A DNA stretch of 64,000 nt, taken from the NCBI GenBank assembly GCA_029202385.1, contig CP119314.1, positions 1,924,501 through 1,988,500 of the forward strand, in the 5' to 3' direction. The notes beneath the pieces are model-generated. The model saw nothing but the letters and a program-made list of their open reading frames with translations. It made no database searches and had not been told where the DNA came from. The translations under genes and the position numbers were made by a program. Origin of the DNA: Candidatus Sphingomonas phytovorans (GTDB lineage Bacteria > Pseudomonadota > Alphaproteobacteria > Sphingomonadales > Sphingomonadaceae). This document shows positions 1-8,325 of this stretch, in pieces (within the stretch, counting starts at the first letter, position 1; each line of letters opens with the position of its first letter).

Positions 1-499
1 TAAGCGTCGCGGCGGCGGCCGCCATGAACATTGCCAGGCGCGTGACACCGCTCCAGTCGCGTTCAAGCATCAGCCAGGCGATGCGAAGATGCCCGAGGCC
101 AATCAACAACTGAAGAAACGCAAGCGAGGGGATGGCGGCCTGATAGACCCCACGCAGAAGGGCTTCATGCGCGCCGCCTTCAAGCAGCGCGCCGGAAAGC
201 CCGCGCTGTCCCGGATAGAGATAGGGCAGTCCGAGCAGCGCGCATCCGATCTGAAGCGCGGCCATCGGGATCATCAGGCCGAGTACCAGCGCGTAGCTCG
301 TCAGGACAAAGCGGCCTTGTTCCCGCGTCAGCAACTCGCGCCAGGCCGCCACCAGGCAGCCGGTCGCGAACAGCAGCGGTTTTCCTTCCACGATCGCTGT
401 CTCGAACTCGATGCGCATCGCCGCCGACCATTCGCGCCGGCTCTCGTCAAGGCAACATGCGGCCAGGGCCATCACGGCGCGCGCTACAGCGGTCTTCAT
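1..499 (-). CDS. Integral membrane protein downstream of PadR (partial, C-terminus outside window)
   Basis: An open frame of 166 codons runs from an ATG at 499 off the left edge. Its ATG overlaps the TGA of the PadR gene by 4 bp (ATGA), so the two are translationally coupled. It contains hydrophobic stretches around residues 68-90 (SYALVLGLMIPMAALQIGCA) and 125-165, with a short charged N-terminus. PadR genes in many bacteria are followed by a small membrane protein of this kind, which the regulator usually controls. I do not recognise a named family, so the function is unknown. Confidence 0.7.
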   Translation of the reverse strand, partial: MKTAVARAVMALAACCLDESRREWSAAMRIEFETAIVEGKPLLFATGCLVAAWRELLTREQGRFVLTSYALVLGLMIPMAALQIGCALLGLPYLYPGQRGLSGALLEGGAHEALLRGVYQAAIPSLAFLQLLIGLGHLRIAWLMLERDWSGVTRLAMFMAAAAATL

Positions 500-798
500 G
501 CCAGCGCCCTTCCCGATGGAAGAGTCTCGCCGTCATCGGGCATCTCCAGCGCGAGCGCCAAGCCAGCCGCGGTCAATCGGTAGGCGTGCCGGGCAGGCCG
601 GCCAGGCTGCGCCGGCTCGCGCCACTCGGCCTCGACGAGCCCCTGGTCGGTCATCCGCATCAACAAGGGATAGAGCGTTCCGGACAAGAGGCCGGTCTCC
701 TTCATGAGATCATATCCATGCCGCCATTGCTCTCGCTGCCCTGACAGCGAATCGAGGAGGATGCGCATCTGCTTCGACGGTTGTCGTTTTCGGGCCAT
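496..798 (-). CDS. PadR-family transcriptional regulator
   Basis: A 100-aa protein of the small PadR class (PadR-s2 type). The winged helix occupies most of the chain: the segment GYDLMKETGLLSGTLYPLLM holds the recognition region, and the wing follows with GLVEAEWREP. The usual C-terminal dimerisation helix (LTAAGLALALEM) is present. The ATG at 798 is about 8 bp from a dyad, ACATATGT (810-817), which fits an autoregulatory PadR operator. The gene is coupled to the downstream membrane protein through an ATGA overlap. The ligand is not predictable from sequence. Confidence 0.88.
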   Translation of the reverse strand: MARKRQPSKQMRILLDSLSGQREQWRHGYDLMKETGLLSGTLYPLLMRMTDQGLVEAEWREPAQPGRPARHAYRLTAAGLALALEMPDDGETLPSGRALA

Positions 799-809
799 GG
801 CTCAATACA

Positions 810-817
810 ACATATGT
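810..817. promoter_or_regulatory. Possible PadR operator dyad
   Basis: A perfect 8-bp palindrome ACATATGT sits in an AT-rich patch just upstream of the PadR start codon. PadR proteins commonly bind ATGT/ACAT-type dyads at their own promoters. The assignment rests only on position and symmetry. Confidence 0.35.
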
Positions 818-972
818 AGATTTAAGAGTCAAACCGGGTCGCGCGATGGGACCCGAACGACCCTGGGCGCGCCAGCAGCTATGGCGCGCAACATGTCCTT
901 TCCGCATTCTTCGCCGAGAGCATGGAGCGCGGCAGCAGAACCCTGTCCGCGCGGCGGCCCGAAAGCCGGCAG

Positions 973-2304
973 TCAATAAAGCAGCTTGCGGATGCTCGTA
1001 TCGGGGCCGAACTGACGATAGACCAGTTCGTCGAACATATATTTGAAAGGCGGGCACTGCTTGCCGTGGAAATTGCGGTTGAGGTCGCGCACTTTAGGAC
1101 AGCTGCCCATGCAGGTCGGCAGCAGCGCACAGGCACGGCACTCGCTGTCGTCAAGCGGGTCGCGCTCGCTGAGCGGGCTTTTCGCGAGGCGCGGCCATCC
1201 CGCCGGATCGTCGAGCCGACCGATGCAGCGCCCGTCATTTTCGAGCTCGGCCCAACATTTGTAGAGTTCGCCTTTCGCCGACACCACGAACGCGTTGATC
1301 GAATCCACCTGGCACACGCCAGTGAGGCTCGGCGTCGGGGCCGCGTGCGCGATCGGCCAGCCGTTTCGCGCGCAGACCGCGATGGCGTGGGACTTGAACT
1401 GCGCGAACTCGCGCGCGGTAAGCACCGTCGCGGCTGTCGGCTGACGGGAGAAATTCTCGACATGCGCAAGATCGACCTGGATACGGTCGAGCAGCCCCTC
1501 GGCATCCAGTTCGCGATACAGGTCCTCGAACCGGTCCTGATTCGAACGATCGACATTCATCCGCACCAGCACCGCCATCGACGCGGGAATATGGCGGATG
1601 TTGGCGACGATCTTGGCGAAGGTGCCGCCCCGGCTCCGTTTGAGGAAACGACGCGAATCGTGCACCTCGGCCGGTCCGTCGAGCGTGATCTGCACGTGCG
1701 AGACACCGCAATGATCGAGCATGGCGCAGGTCTTGACGCTCAGCCCATATCCGTTCGTGATAATGTTGGCCTTATAGGCCCCGATCGCGCCGCTGCGCTC
1801 GCGTTCCTGGAACATACCGCTCAGCCGCTCGATCACCGCGAGCCCCATCAGCGGCTCGCCGCCAAACCAGGTCACGCTGAGCGCCGGGGATGGCCCGGCC
1901 GACTCGCAAAGGCCATCGGCGAACGCGACCAGGCGATCCTGGACAGCGACGCTCATCATTCCTTTGACATGCGTTTCGAAACAATAATCGCAACCGAAAT
2001 TGCAATCCATCGTCGGGGTGATGGTCAGATGCGGCGCGTATTTGTTTTGCCGGGCGGTGTTGAAGGCGATGCCGACGGATTCGACCTCGTCGATCTGGCG
2101 GTCGACAGCGAAACCTGCCTGGTGGAGAATGTCGCCATCCTCCGCCAGCACATCGCCTGAGCGGATAGCGCCGTAGAGCGCGCGCAACCGATCGTCGAGG
2201 ACCAGGTAATTTCCCGTCGCCGTATTATAAATGGCCTCGAACGCGTCGCCATCCCGCTTCACCGCAACGTTGAACACAGACGCGGCGAGCGTAGCGGAGG
2301 TCAT
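973..2304 (-). CDS. Radical SAM/SPASM peptide maturase (RiPP-modifying)
   Basis: A 443-aa enzyme expected to install a radical-generated crosslink in a peptide. The radical SAM cluster motif C-x3-C-x2-C is at residues 101-108 (CNFGCDYC). A complete SPASM signature follows near the C-terminus: C-x13-G-x4-C (from GVCQ to KCW), then C-x2-C-x5-C-x3-C (CRACALLPTCMGSC), then a further Cys (KQCPP), enough for two auxiliary [4Fe-4S] clusters. Residues 1-90 form an extra N-terminal domain of the kind seen in maturases for Cys-rich peptides, possibly for leader recognition. The ATG at 2304 directly abuts the TGA of the 65-aa Cys-rich ORF, so the two are translated as a pair. The substrate is inferred from this context, not proven. 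Confidence 0.9.
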   Translation of the reverse strand: MTSATLAASVFNVAVKRDGDAFEAIYNTATGNYLVLDDRLRALYGAIRSGDVLAEDGDILHQAGFAVDRQIDEVESVGIAFNTARQNKYAPHLTITPTMDCNFGCDYCFETHVKGMMSVAVQDRLVAFADGLCESAGPSPALSVTWFGGEPLMGLAVIERLSGMFQERERSGAIGAYKANIITNGYGLSVKTCAMLDHCGVSHVQITLDGPAEVHDSRRFLKRSRGGTFAKIVANIRHIPASMAVLVRMNVDRSNQDRFEDLYRELDAEGLLDRIQVDLAHVENFSRQPTAATVLTAREFAQFKSHAIAVCARNGWPIAHAAPTPSLTGVCQVDSINAFVVSAKGELYKCWAELENDGRCIGRLDDPAGWPRLAKSPLSERDPLDDSECRACALLPTCMGSCPKVRDLNRNFHGKQCPPFKYMFDELVYRQFGPDTSIRKLLY

Positions 2305-2502
2305 TCAATTGGACTGTTTTTCAAGCGGCGAGCATCCCGGAGAGCTGAAATCCATGCATTGCGACACGGGATCGCAGCTCAGCATCTTCGGCTTGCAAGT
2401 GATCGTATAGGCGTCGCACTCATCACTCGAAGCGACCACGTTCTCGATCAGGCGACGCGCATGCTCGTTATTGTATGAATCCGCATTTTCCGCATCACTC
2501 AT
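2305..2502 (-). CDS. Cys-rich putative RiPP precursor peptide (65 aa)
   Basis: A small acidic peptide with a leader-like N-terminus (HARRLIENVV at residues 14-23) and a C-terminal half carrying five cysteines at positions 29, 36, 43, 49 and 57, spaced 7, 7, 6 and 8 apart. Asp follows Cys at 29/30 and 43/44. A good ribosome site (CTGGAGATAAACC) precedes the ATG at 2502. Its stop codon is followed without a gap by the start of the radical SAM/SPASM gene. Regular Cys spacing next to such an enzyme is typical of sactipeptide or ranthipeptide precursors. I do not recognise the peptide family. No protease or exporter is linked to it. Confidence 0.75.
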   Translation of the reverse strand: MSDAENADSYNNEHARRLIENVVASSDECDAYTITCKPKMLSCDPVSQCMDFSSPGCSPLEKQSN

Positions 2503-2919
2503 GGTTTATCTCCAGGCGAGTCGAGTACCGAGTGAAGATGCATCGACTCTTATACGATCGCAATTCAATTGTTTTGCAGTCACTGCACGGTCCTTTCCCG
2601 AATGCGCAAATGACGAAGGGGGTTCTCATCGGAATAACGCTCCGGGTACGTCTCGATGAACAAGGGAACTATGGTTTTTGATCCGATTCTGAGCTTTCGA
2701 TAGGCACGAAATTCCAACCCCGGTTACCGGAACAAGAACGCGGTCCATCATCGCAACCTGATTGGAATCACCATTTCTCCGCTGAGCTGATCAAGTCGGG
2801 GAGCCCGACGCCGCCAATTCGGCCCAGTCCCGCCTTGCCCCAGCACCAGCCAAAGCGCTCGCTCGTGCACGTGACGACTCGCGCCCGGGAGCAGCGCCCA
2901 TGTCCGATATCTTTGAATA
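2503..2919. other. Intergenic, AT-richer region upstream of the Cys-rich peptide
   Basis: This 417-bp stretch holds no convincing gene on either strand. It is noticeably richer in A/T than its surroundings, especially 2540-2700, and should contain the promoter of the peptide/radical SAM pair. A TATAAG hexamer on the minus strand (revcomp around 2550) is a possible -10, but I could not pair it with a good -35. Confidence 0.4.
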
Positions 2920-3234
2920 ATGAGATTTTTGATGAGCCTGCTCGGCGGCCGGAAGCGCCACAGCTCACAGCGGGTCGTGTCGAGCGAGCAAGCCCTCGGG
3001 CATCCGCTGGAAAGCACCGCGCGCGCGGCGATCAAGCGCGGTCGATATCGAATCTACGGTTCGGATGAGAGCCGCGCGACACTTCTTGTCGTGGGGACGC
3101 CAAGCCTCATCGTGACGGTATTTCGTTGTCCCGCCGATGATGGCCCGCAAGAGTCGCTATCAATCCAAACCATTGAAACGACTTATCTGACGGGGTTCGA
3201 CCTTCACGAACAACTCGATCCACTTTGGGGCTGA
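2920..3234 (+). CDS. Small hypothetical protein
   Basis: A 104-aa frame, or 100 aa from the in-frame ATG at 2932 (MSLLGGRKR). The chain has alternating hydrophobic segments (ATLLVVGTPSLIVTVFRC) consistent with a small alpha/beta fold, and no signal peptide or obvious motif. It stands alone on the plus strand, opposite to its neighbours. I do not recognise it. The composition looks protein-like, but support is limited to the open frame. Confidence 0.45.
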   Translation: MRFLMSLLGGRKRHSSQRVVSSEQALGHPLESTARAAIKRGRYRIYGSDESRATLLVVGTPSLIVTVFRCPADDGPQESLSIQTIETTYLTGFDLHEQLDPLWG

Positions 3235-3278
3235 CCGTCCGGCGCGATCCCGGCGATCTCGGTGACCACATATGACCT

Positions 3279-3698
3279 TCATTCGCCCTTCCGGCGTCGG
3301 GCGGGGCGACCGGTCGACATGTTGAGCGCCACCGCCGCGCGAACGAGCGTCTTCAGCGCCTCTTCGTCGACCTTGTCACCCTCGTGGAAATCGATCGCGC
3401 GCCTGACATTGCCATCGAGGCTCGAATTGAACAGGCCCGACGGGTCCTCCAGCGCGGCCCCCTTGGCGAAGGTCAGCTTCACGACATTTTTGTACGTCTC
3501 GCCAGTGCAGATCATGCCTTCGCGCTCCCACACCGGAACGCCGCGCCACTTCCATTCCTCGACCATATCGGGTTCGGCCTGCCTGATCAGGCCGCGGAGC
3601 CGGCCAAGCAACTCGCCCCGCCAGTCGCCCAGTTCCCTGATCCGCGCATCGATCAGTTGGGAGGCGGAGTCCCCGCCTTCTTCCTTCGAACTGGTCAT
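3279..3698 (-). CDS. DUF1801-domain protein (copy 1)
   Basis: A 139-aa cytosolic protein of the DUF1801 (YdhG-like) family. The hallmark is WKWRGVPVWEREGMICTGET followed by KLTFAKGAAL and a closing FHEGDKVDEEALKTLV helix. The ATG at 3698 is preferred because GGAGAAGAGG lies directly upstream; an upstream extension would read into tandem repeats and is rejected. It is the last gene of a minus-strand series (ArsR, AHSA1, membrane protein, two DUF1801). The biochemical role of the family is unknown, although members often sit beside AHSA1/ArsR genes. Confidence 0.85.
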   Translation of the reverse strand: MTSSKEEGGDSASQLIDARIRELGDWRGELLGRLRGLIRQAEPDMVEEWKWRGVPVWEREGMICTGETYKNVVKLTFAKGAALEDPSGLFNSSLDGNVRRAIDFHEGDKVDEEALKTLVRAAVALNMSTGRPARRRKGE

Positions 3699-3736
3699 CC
3701 TCTTCTCCATGATCGTTGTCGCCCGAGAGCCCCCGG

Positions 3737-3844
3737 GTTGCTCACATCCGTTCGAGTGCAAAGGTTGCTCACATCCGTTCGCGTACTAAGGTTGCTCACA
3801 TCCGTTCGCGGGCAAAAGTTGCTCACATTCGTTCGCCGGGCAAT
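3737..3844. repeat. Four tandem copies of a 27-bp unit
   Basis: Units start at 3737, 3764, 3791 and 3818. Each carries the 18-bp core GTTGCTCACATCCGTTCG (one mismatch in the last) and a 9-bp variable spacer. The fourth unit contains the stop codon of the upstream DUF1801 gene; in minus orientation the core encodes its last residues (ERM, then TGA). The other copies look like repeated duplications of that gene's 3' end. Confidence 0.9.
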
Positions 3845-4254
3845 TGACTGGCCTGCCTCACCCAGTCGGCGAGTTGCTGCTCATCGAGGTCGTCACCCTT
3901 GTGGATATGAAAATAGCGCGTGTCGTTGCTTCTGGATTCGCCGGGCGGCACCGGGTCCAGCGACGTGCCGCGGAAGAAAGCCAGCTTCACATATCGCTTG
4001 AAGCAATGGATTCCGAGGAACCAGCCCTCACCCTCGCCCCCGTATAACGGCGAGTTCCATTTGACTGCCTTGCGCACGCCGGGAACAGTTCGCTCGATCA
4101 GCGCGTCGAGGCGGCGCCCGACCTCGCTTTTCCAGTCAGGCATGGCCGCGATATAGGCCTGCACCGGAGCATCCCCCTCGCCCTTCGCGATCTGGGGGTT
4201 GCCCCCGGCGAGGAGAGACGGCGCGGCGGCGTCGCCCTTCGATTTGTCGGCCAT
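3823..4254 (-). CDS. DUF1801-domain protein (copy 2)
   Basis: A 143-aa protein with the same fold signature as its neighbour: VRKAVKWNSPLYGGEGEGWF, then KLAFFRGTSLDPVPP and FHIHKGDDLDEQQLADWV. An N-terminal stretch of about 25 residues (MADKSKGDAAAPSLL...) is low complexity and probably disordered. The gene starts 7 bp after the small membrane protein gene and belongs to the same operon. Its last codons lie inside the 27-bp tandem repeat. The two copies are clearly divergent, so this is an old duplication or two subfamilies. Confidence 0.85.
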   Translation of the reverse strand: MADKSKGDAAAPSLLAGGNPQIAKGEGDAPVQAYIAAMPDWKSEVGRRLDALIERTVPGVRKAVKWNSPLYGGEGEGWFLGIHCFKRYVKLAFFRGTSLDPVPPGESRSNDTRYFHIHKGDDLDEQQLADWVRQASQLPGERM

Positions 4255-4261
4255 TCCGCCA

Positions 4262-4480
4262 CTACCCGACGGCGCGCCGCCCGCCGCGCCATCTGGCGGC
4301 GTAGGGCAGCACGAACATGTACAGGCCGCTGAACAGCAGCAGGAAGAGCGGGAGCAGCGGCGAATAGACGATCCAGGGCGGCGGTGTCCCCAGCGCCATG
4401 GCGACGAAATTGGCGATGACGGTCGCCGTGAAGAGGATGGACAGCCAGCGATGGCCTTGCCGAATCCATGCGTTCAACAT
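4262..4480 (-). CDS. Small two-helix membrane protein
   Basis: A 72-aa protein with two predicted transmembrane helices, roughly residues 13-31 (LSILFTATVIANFVAMAL) and 42-60 (LLPLFLLLFSGLYMFVLPY), and a basic C-terminus. The ATG at 4480 is chosen because a longer frame upstream overlaps the AHSA1 gene in another phase. It lies between AHSA1 and DUF1801 genes in a co-directional series. Function unknown. Confidence 0.7.
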   Translation of the reverse strand: MLNAWIRQGHRWLSILFTATVIANFVAMALGTPPPWIVYSPLLPLFLLLFSGLYMFVLPYAARWRGGRRAVG

Positions 4481-4523
4481 GTACAGAATCTCCGTCGAAG
4501 GATGGCGCCGAAACGCCGGGGCG

Positions 4524-4934
4524 TCAGTCCATCCGCGCCAGGAGCTGTTCGAGATTGCCCAGGAACCGGGGCCACCCCGCCTTCGCACCGAAATAAGCCT
4601 GTTGCTGATCCGACTTGAAGCCCGACTGCTCCATGCGCAGGCGCGTCCCCGTGTCGGTCGGGCTGAGAGTCCAGGTAACGACGCTCTCGAGGCCAAGACC
4701 ACCCCAGCTATAGGACAGAATCCTGTTCGGCTCGACCTCAAGCACCCGGCAATCGACGCCACCCCAGTCGGCGCTGAAATGGAAACGATGGTCCACGATT
4801 GGCTTGATATCGCCCTTCATCAGCCATTCCCCGATCAGGTGCGGTTGAGTGAGCGCGCGCCAGATCTTTTCCGGCGGCCACGCTATCTCGCGTTCGACGG
4901 TGACGGTGCGCGTTTCGGTCGCGGTATCGTTCAT
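4524..4934 (-). CDS. SRPBCC/AHSA1-family protein
   Basis: A 136-aa START-like fold protein. The AHSA1 signature is visible: VEREIAWPPEKIWRALTQP at the N-terminus, then GGVDCRVLEVEPNRILSYSW, then VVTWTLSPTDTGTRLRMEQSG and a long C-terminal helix. Such proteins bind small hydrophobic ligands or act as Hsp90-activator-like factors. The ATG overlaps the upstream ArsR stop by 4 bp, and this ArsR-AHSA1 pairing is very common in bacteria, with the ArsR repressing the pair. Confidence 0.9.
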   Translation of the reverse strand: MNDTATETRTVTVEREIAWPPEKIWRALTQPHLIGEWLMKGDIKPIVDHRFHFSADWGGVDCRVLEVEPNRILSYSWGGLGLESVVTWTLSPTDTGTRLRMEQSGFKSDQQQAYFGAKAGWPRFLGNLEQLLARMD

Positions 4935-5254
4935 TGATCCATCCTTCTGAGCAAATCCTCGAGATCGTCGAACCGGCTCTGCCAGAAACCGGCCATCTGG
5001 CTCGTCCAGTCGATCAGCGGGGCCAGGGCACCGAGCTGCGCGCTGTAATGCGTCTGGCGACCGTCCGGCCGGTCGCGCACCAGCCCGGCCTGTTTCAGGA
5101 CCCCGAGATGCTTGGAGACGGCAGGCTGCGAAACGCCGGCACGCGCCGTCAACGCCCCGACCGTCTGCTCGCCGTCACGGCACAGCCGTTCGAAAATGGC
5201 CCGTCGCGTCGGATCGGCGAGCGTCCGAAAGAGTATGTCCTGAGTGTCGGGCAT
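4931..5254 (-). CDS. ArsR-family winged-helix repressor
   Basis: A 107-aa regulator. The helix-turn-helix is at residues 30-60 (VGALTARAGVSQPAVSKHLG) followed by a beta-wing (VRDRPDGRQTHYSA). The metal-binding Cys pair (ELCVC) of classical ArsR/SmtB proteins is absent; only one Cys is present. It therefore belongs to the metal-independent type usually fused or coupled to AHSA1 proteins. The stop overlaps the AHSA1 start (ATGA). A palindrome ATTGATCAAT lies upstream at 5278-5287 and could be part of an operator. Confidence 0.9.
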   Translation of the reverse strand: MPDTQDILFRTLADPTRRAIFERLCRDGEQTVGALTARAGVSQPAVSKHLGVLKQAGLVRDRPDGRQTHYSAQLGALAPLIDWTSQMAGFWQSRFDDLEDLLRRMDQ

Positions 5255-5418
5255 CCGGTATCGATAACTTCCTGGCTATTGATCAATCCATAACCATTGA
5301 GATATGAATGAGTCAAGTGGGCACAACTAGCCCTGCCACGGAAAGCGAACGCTGCGCACCACGGACGGCCAGTCACATAACCAGTAATGAATAGGTCCAG
5401 GGCGCCCTCGGGCTCCTG

Positions 5419-5901
5419 CTATTTGGCCGTGCGCCCCAGCGACCAGCGAGAAGCCTTGCCGGGACTGACATCGGCCCTGGCCAGGGTATCCTGACGCGCA
5501 CGGCTGCCGTCATGCAGCTCGCGTTCGCCCGCCAGATAGTCGCTCCGTTGCCCCTGCAGGCTCGACGCCGTCATCTGCAACGCACCCCGGACCATCTTGA
5601 TCGTGGCGAAATGGCGGTCGGCATAATCGTCGTCGAACCTCGACCAGTCGACATCGCCCCACAGGCGGTCATGGTCGAGGAATTCGGTGAGCTCCTGCTC
5701 GGGCAGTCGCCCGAAAGCGTCATGATATTCCTGGAACGACTCGATCAGGGCCAGCGCCTGACCGCCAACGTCCCGCGCCTTGCCGGCGCCGCGCGACACG
5801 AGAATGAGGTTCGCCGTCAGTTCTCGAACCGCGGAGGCGACTGCCATCGCGGCCGCCTCCTGCGCGATGACTGTTTCGGAGCGTTCACTGACCAGCTTCA
5901 T
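5419..5901 (-). CDS. Hypothetical cytosolic protein
   Basis: A 160-aa, largely alpha-helical, charged protein without signal peptide or membrane segment. The N-terminal 60 residues are Ala-rich helices (AQEAAAMAVASAVRELTANL). The middle contains an Asp-rich stretch (FLDHDRLWGDVDWSRFDDDY). I recognise no family. The gene stands alone between an ArsR operon and the NAD-salvage genes, with about 150 bp free on either side. Confidence 0.6.
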   Translation of the reverse strand: MKLVSERSETVIAQEAAAMAVASAVRELTANLILVSRGAGKARDVGGQALALIESFQEYHDAFGRLPEQELTEFLDHDRLWGDVDWSRFDDDYADRHFATIKMVRGALQMTASSLQGQRSDYLAGERELHDGSRARQDTLARADVSPGKASRWSLGRTAK

Positions 5902-6056
5902 GTAGCGCCCTTCACCCGGCCGGGCTGTCCCGCCGCGATTTCAGGATGATGATAGCGCAGGCGTCATGGCCGTTCCAAGGGCGGGCATGGGCCGTCGGCA
6001 TCCCAAAGCGGCACGATCCCGTCCACAATGGTGCAAGCGAACGTCGTCAATCGCTC

Positions 6057-6641
6057 TCACGCGAGAGCCACGGCGCGCCCTGCGAAGTCGTCGGCCAGGA
6101 CCTGCTCGATCGGCCTGGCGATGCCACGCGTGAGCGCTTCGGGCACGGTCACGCTTAAGCCGCGGTCGACAAGGCCGTCGATCGCCCAGCGCACGCAATA
6201 ATCCGCCGCCACGCCGATCACGATCGCTTCGCCGACACCCGATGCCTTCAGGTCACGGAAAAAGGCCTCGCGATCGACCGGCGCGCCACCGCCGATCGGC
6301 TCCACCGTAAGCCCGTCCTCCTCCCACATCGCGAACACGCCCTTTTCCAGCCGCCAGACCGGGATGGCCGGGTCGACCCGGCCAGCATCGAGGACATTGT
6401 GCCATCCGGCGGTCTCCCGGATGCAGTGGATCGGGAATTCGGCCGCTTCCGGCGACGACGGGTAGGTGTCGGCGAAATGCGTATCGAAGGTGAACAGCAC
6501 CGCGGCGGTCTCGTCGGGACTCAACGCTCCGAGCCAGGCGTTCATCGGCGCGACCAGCGCATCCGCTCCGCCGACCGCCAGAGCGCCGTCGGGGTTCATG
6601 AAGTCGGCCTGGGTGTCGACGACGATCACGATCTTCTTCAT
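6057..6641 (-). CDS. Nicotinamidase-like cysteine hydrolase (isochorismatase fold)
   Basis: A 194-aa cysteine hydrolase probably converting nicotinamide to nicotinate. The catalytic Asp is in [18 protein letters not shown] at the N-terminus and the nucleophile is in [15 protein letters not shown]. The segment [12 protein letters not shown]...FPIHCI resembles the D-x-H metal-site region of PncA, although it lacks the usual WH pair. The ATG at 6641 follows GGAGCGTGAG; the upstream extension is rejected. It is divergent from pncB only 62 bp away, which supports a nicotinamidase role in NAD salvage. Another isochorismatase-type hydrolase activity remains possible. Confidence 0.8.
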   Translation of the reverse strand: MKKIVIVVDTQADFMNPDGALAVGGADALVAPMNAWLGALSPDETAAVLFTFDTHFADTYPSSPEAAEFPIHCIRETAGWHNVLDAGRVDPAIPVWRLEKGVFAMWEEDGLTVEPIGGGAPVDREAFFRDLKASGVGEAIVIGVAADYCVRWAIDGLVDRGLSVTVPEALTRGIARPIEQVLADDFAGRAVALA

Positions 6642-6703
6642 CTCACGCTCCGGCGGCATTTGTGGGGGTAGACGCTCGCGGCTTTTGCCGGAAAAAGGTT
6701 GCC

Positions 6704-8008
6704 ATGGTTCTGACCGACATCGCGACACGCTCCTACAATCACGGCTGGCGGCTCGACCCGATCGTGCGCAGCCTGCTCGACACCGACTTCTACAAGCTGC
6801 TCATGCTGCAGATGATCCGGCATCTCCATCCGGATGTCGAGGTGACCTTCTCGGTTCTCAACCGTACCAGGGCGGTCAGGCTCGCCGAGTTCATCGACGA
6901 GGCGGAATTGCGCGCCCAGCTCGATCATGCGCGCACTGTGCGGTTCGGCAAGAAGGAGCTGATCTGGCTCGCCGGCAACAGCTTCTACGGCAAGGAGCGG
7001 ATGTTCGCGCCTGATTTCATCGCCTGGCTCGCCGATTTCCAGCTGCCGCCCTATGAGCTCAGCATCGTCGACGGCCAATATGAGCTTCGCTTCGCCGGGC
7101 CCTGGACCCACACCATGATGTGGGAGATTCCGGCGCTCTGCATCATCAACGAGCTGCGCTCGCGTACTGCTCTGCGCAATCACGACCGCTTCGAGCTCGA
7201 CGTCACCTATGCCCGCGCCAAGGCACGCCTGTGGGACAAGGTCGAACGGCTGAAGCAGTTGCCCGATCTTGTCCTCTCCGATTTCGGGACACGGCGACGT
7301 CACGGCCATTTGTGGCAACGCTGGTGCGTCGAGGCGCTCAAGGAAGGACTCGGCGACCGCTTCATCGGCACGTCCAACGTGCTGCTGGCGATGGACGCCG
7401 ATCTCGAGGCGATCGGCACGAACGCGCATGAGCTACCGATGGTGGCGGCCGCCCTCTCCCGCGACGATGCCGAACTCGCCACCGCGCCCTATCGCGTGCT
7501 GGAGGAATGGCGCCAGCATTATGCCGGCAACCTGCTGATCGTCCTGCCGGACGCTTTCGGCACGACCGCCTTCCTGGCCGGCGCGCCCGACTGGGTCGCC
7601 GACTGGACCGGTTTCCGCCCGGACAGCGCGCCGCCGATCGAAGGCGGCGAACAGATCATCACCTGGTGGAAACAACATGGCGTCGATCCCCGTACCAAGC
7701 TGCTGATCTTCTCCGACGGCATGGATGTGGACTCGATCGAGCGCACCTATCGCCATTTCAACGGCCGCGTTCGCATGAGCTTCGGCTGGGGCACCAATCT
7801 CACCAACGATTTCCGTGGCTGCGATCCGCATGGCGGCGCCGGGCTCGAGCCGATCTCGCTCGTGTGCAAGGTGACGAGCGCCAACGGGCACCCGGCGGTC
7901 AAGCTCTCCGACAACCCGGCCAAGGCGACCGGCGACCCCGCCGAGATCCAGCGCTATCTGCGGGTCTTCGGCGAAGCTGGCCGCGTTGCGAGCGAGGTGG
8001 TCGTTTAG
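6704..8008 (+). CDS. pncB: Nicotinate phosphoribosyltransferase
   Basis: A 434-aa enzyme of the Preiss-Handler pathway, converting nicotinate and PRPP to nicotinate mononucleotide with ATP. Family landmarks are [15 protein letters not shown] at the N-terminus, [23 protein letters not shown], the phosphate-site region [10 protein letters not shown] and WGTNLTND. Length matches bacterial PncB. The ATG at 6704 follows AAAAAGGTTGCC. It is divergent from the nicotinamidase-like gene, and with NAD synthetase at 59.9 kb the window covers most of the nicotinamide-to-NAD route except NadD. Confidence 0.96.
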   Translation: MVLTDIATRSYNHGWRLDPIVRSLLDTDFYKLLMLQMIRHLHPDVEVTFSVLNRTRAVRLAEFIDEAELRAQLDHARTVRFGKKELIWLAGNSFYGKERMFAPDFIAWLADFQLPPYELSIVDGQYELRFAGPWTHTMMWEIPALCIINELRSRTALRNHDRFELDVTYARAKARLWDKVERLKQLPDLVLSDFGTRRRHGHLWQRWCVEALKEGLGDRFIGTSNVLLAMDADLEAIGTNAHELPMVAAALSRDDAELATAPYRVLEEWRQHYAGNLLIVLPDAFGTTAFLAGAPDWVADWTGFRPDSAPPIEGGEQIITWWKQHGVDPRTKLLIFSDGMDVDSIERTYRHFNGRVRMSFGWGTNLTNDFRGCDPHGGAGLEPISLVCKVTSANGHPAVKLSDNPAKATGDPAEIQRYLRVFGEAGRVASEVVV

Positions 8009-8046
8009 GACCGGATCGACTTTCACAACCGGCCGCCCAGGAAGAT

Positions 8047-8170
8047 GATTCGCGCGGAGGCGCGAAGGACGCTGAGAAAGTCGGGCCTGCGGCTCAGGCG
8101 GTTTGCGACTATAAGCACGTGGTGATCGAGTTCACATCAGCTCGGCGTCCTCCGCGCCTCTGCGCGAATC
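8047..8170. repeat. Long-arm inverted repeat (REP/BIME-like) in the 8009-8325 intergenic region
   Basis: Two 30-bp arms, 8047-8076 (starting GATTCGCGCGGAGGCGCG) and 8141-8170, are inverted copies of each other with about four mismatches, separated by 64 bp. The remainder of the 317-bp gap holds no gene that I can support. The position downstream of pncB suggests a mobile REP-like element or a transcript-stabilising structure. Confidence 0.75.
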
Positions 8171-8325
8171 CTTCTCTTTGCTGCAACCTTGCCAACGTGA
8201 ATGTCGCTCCGACTTAGACGTGACAATGATCCACGACATATTTCAGTCGCCGCAGAACGGCGTTCCCGCCACTTTACGGGCCTTTAATCCCCTATCGGCT
8301 ACTCGCTCCCGAACAAGCGAGCGGC

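Noticed and set aside
922..2160. 412-aa plus-strand frame opposite the radical SAM gene
   Set aside because: Composition is that of an antisense high-GC frame (His/Arg/Asp-rich), while the minus strand carries a complete radical SAM/SPASM signature.
3699..3761. 21-residue N-terminal extension of the first DUF1801 protein
   Set aside because: It translates part of the 27-bp tandem repeat and lacks a ribosome site; ATG 3698 has one.
3737..3844. CRISPR array
   Set aside because: Four 27-bp units with 9-bp spacers and no cas genes; spacing is far too short and the units overlap a gene's stop codon.
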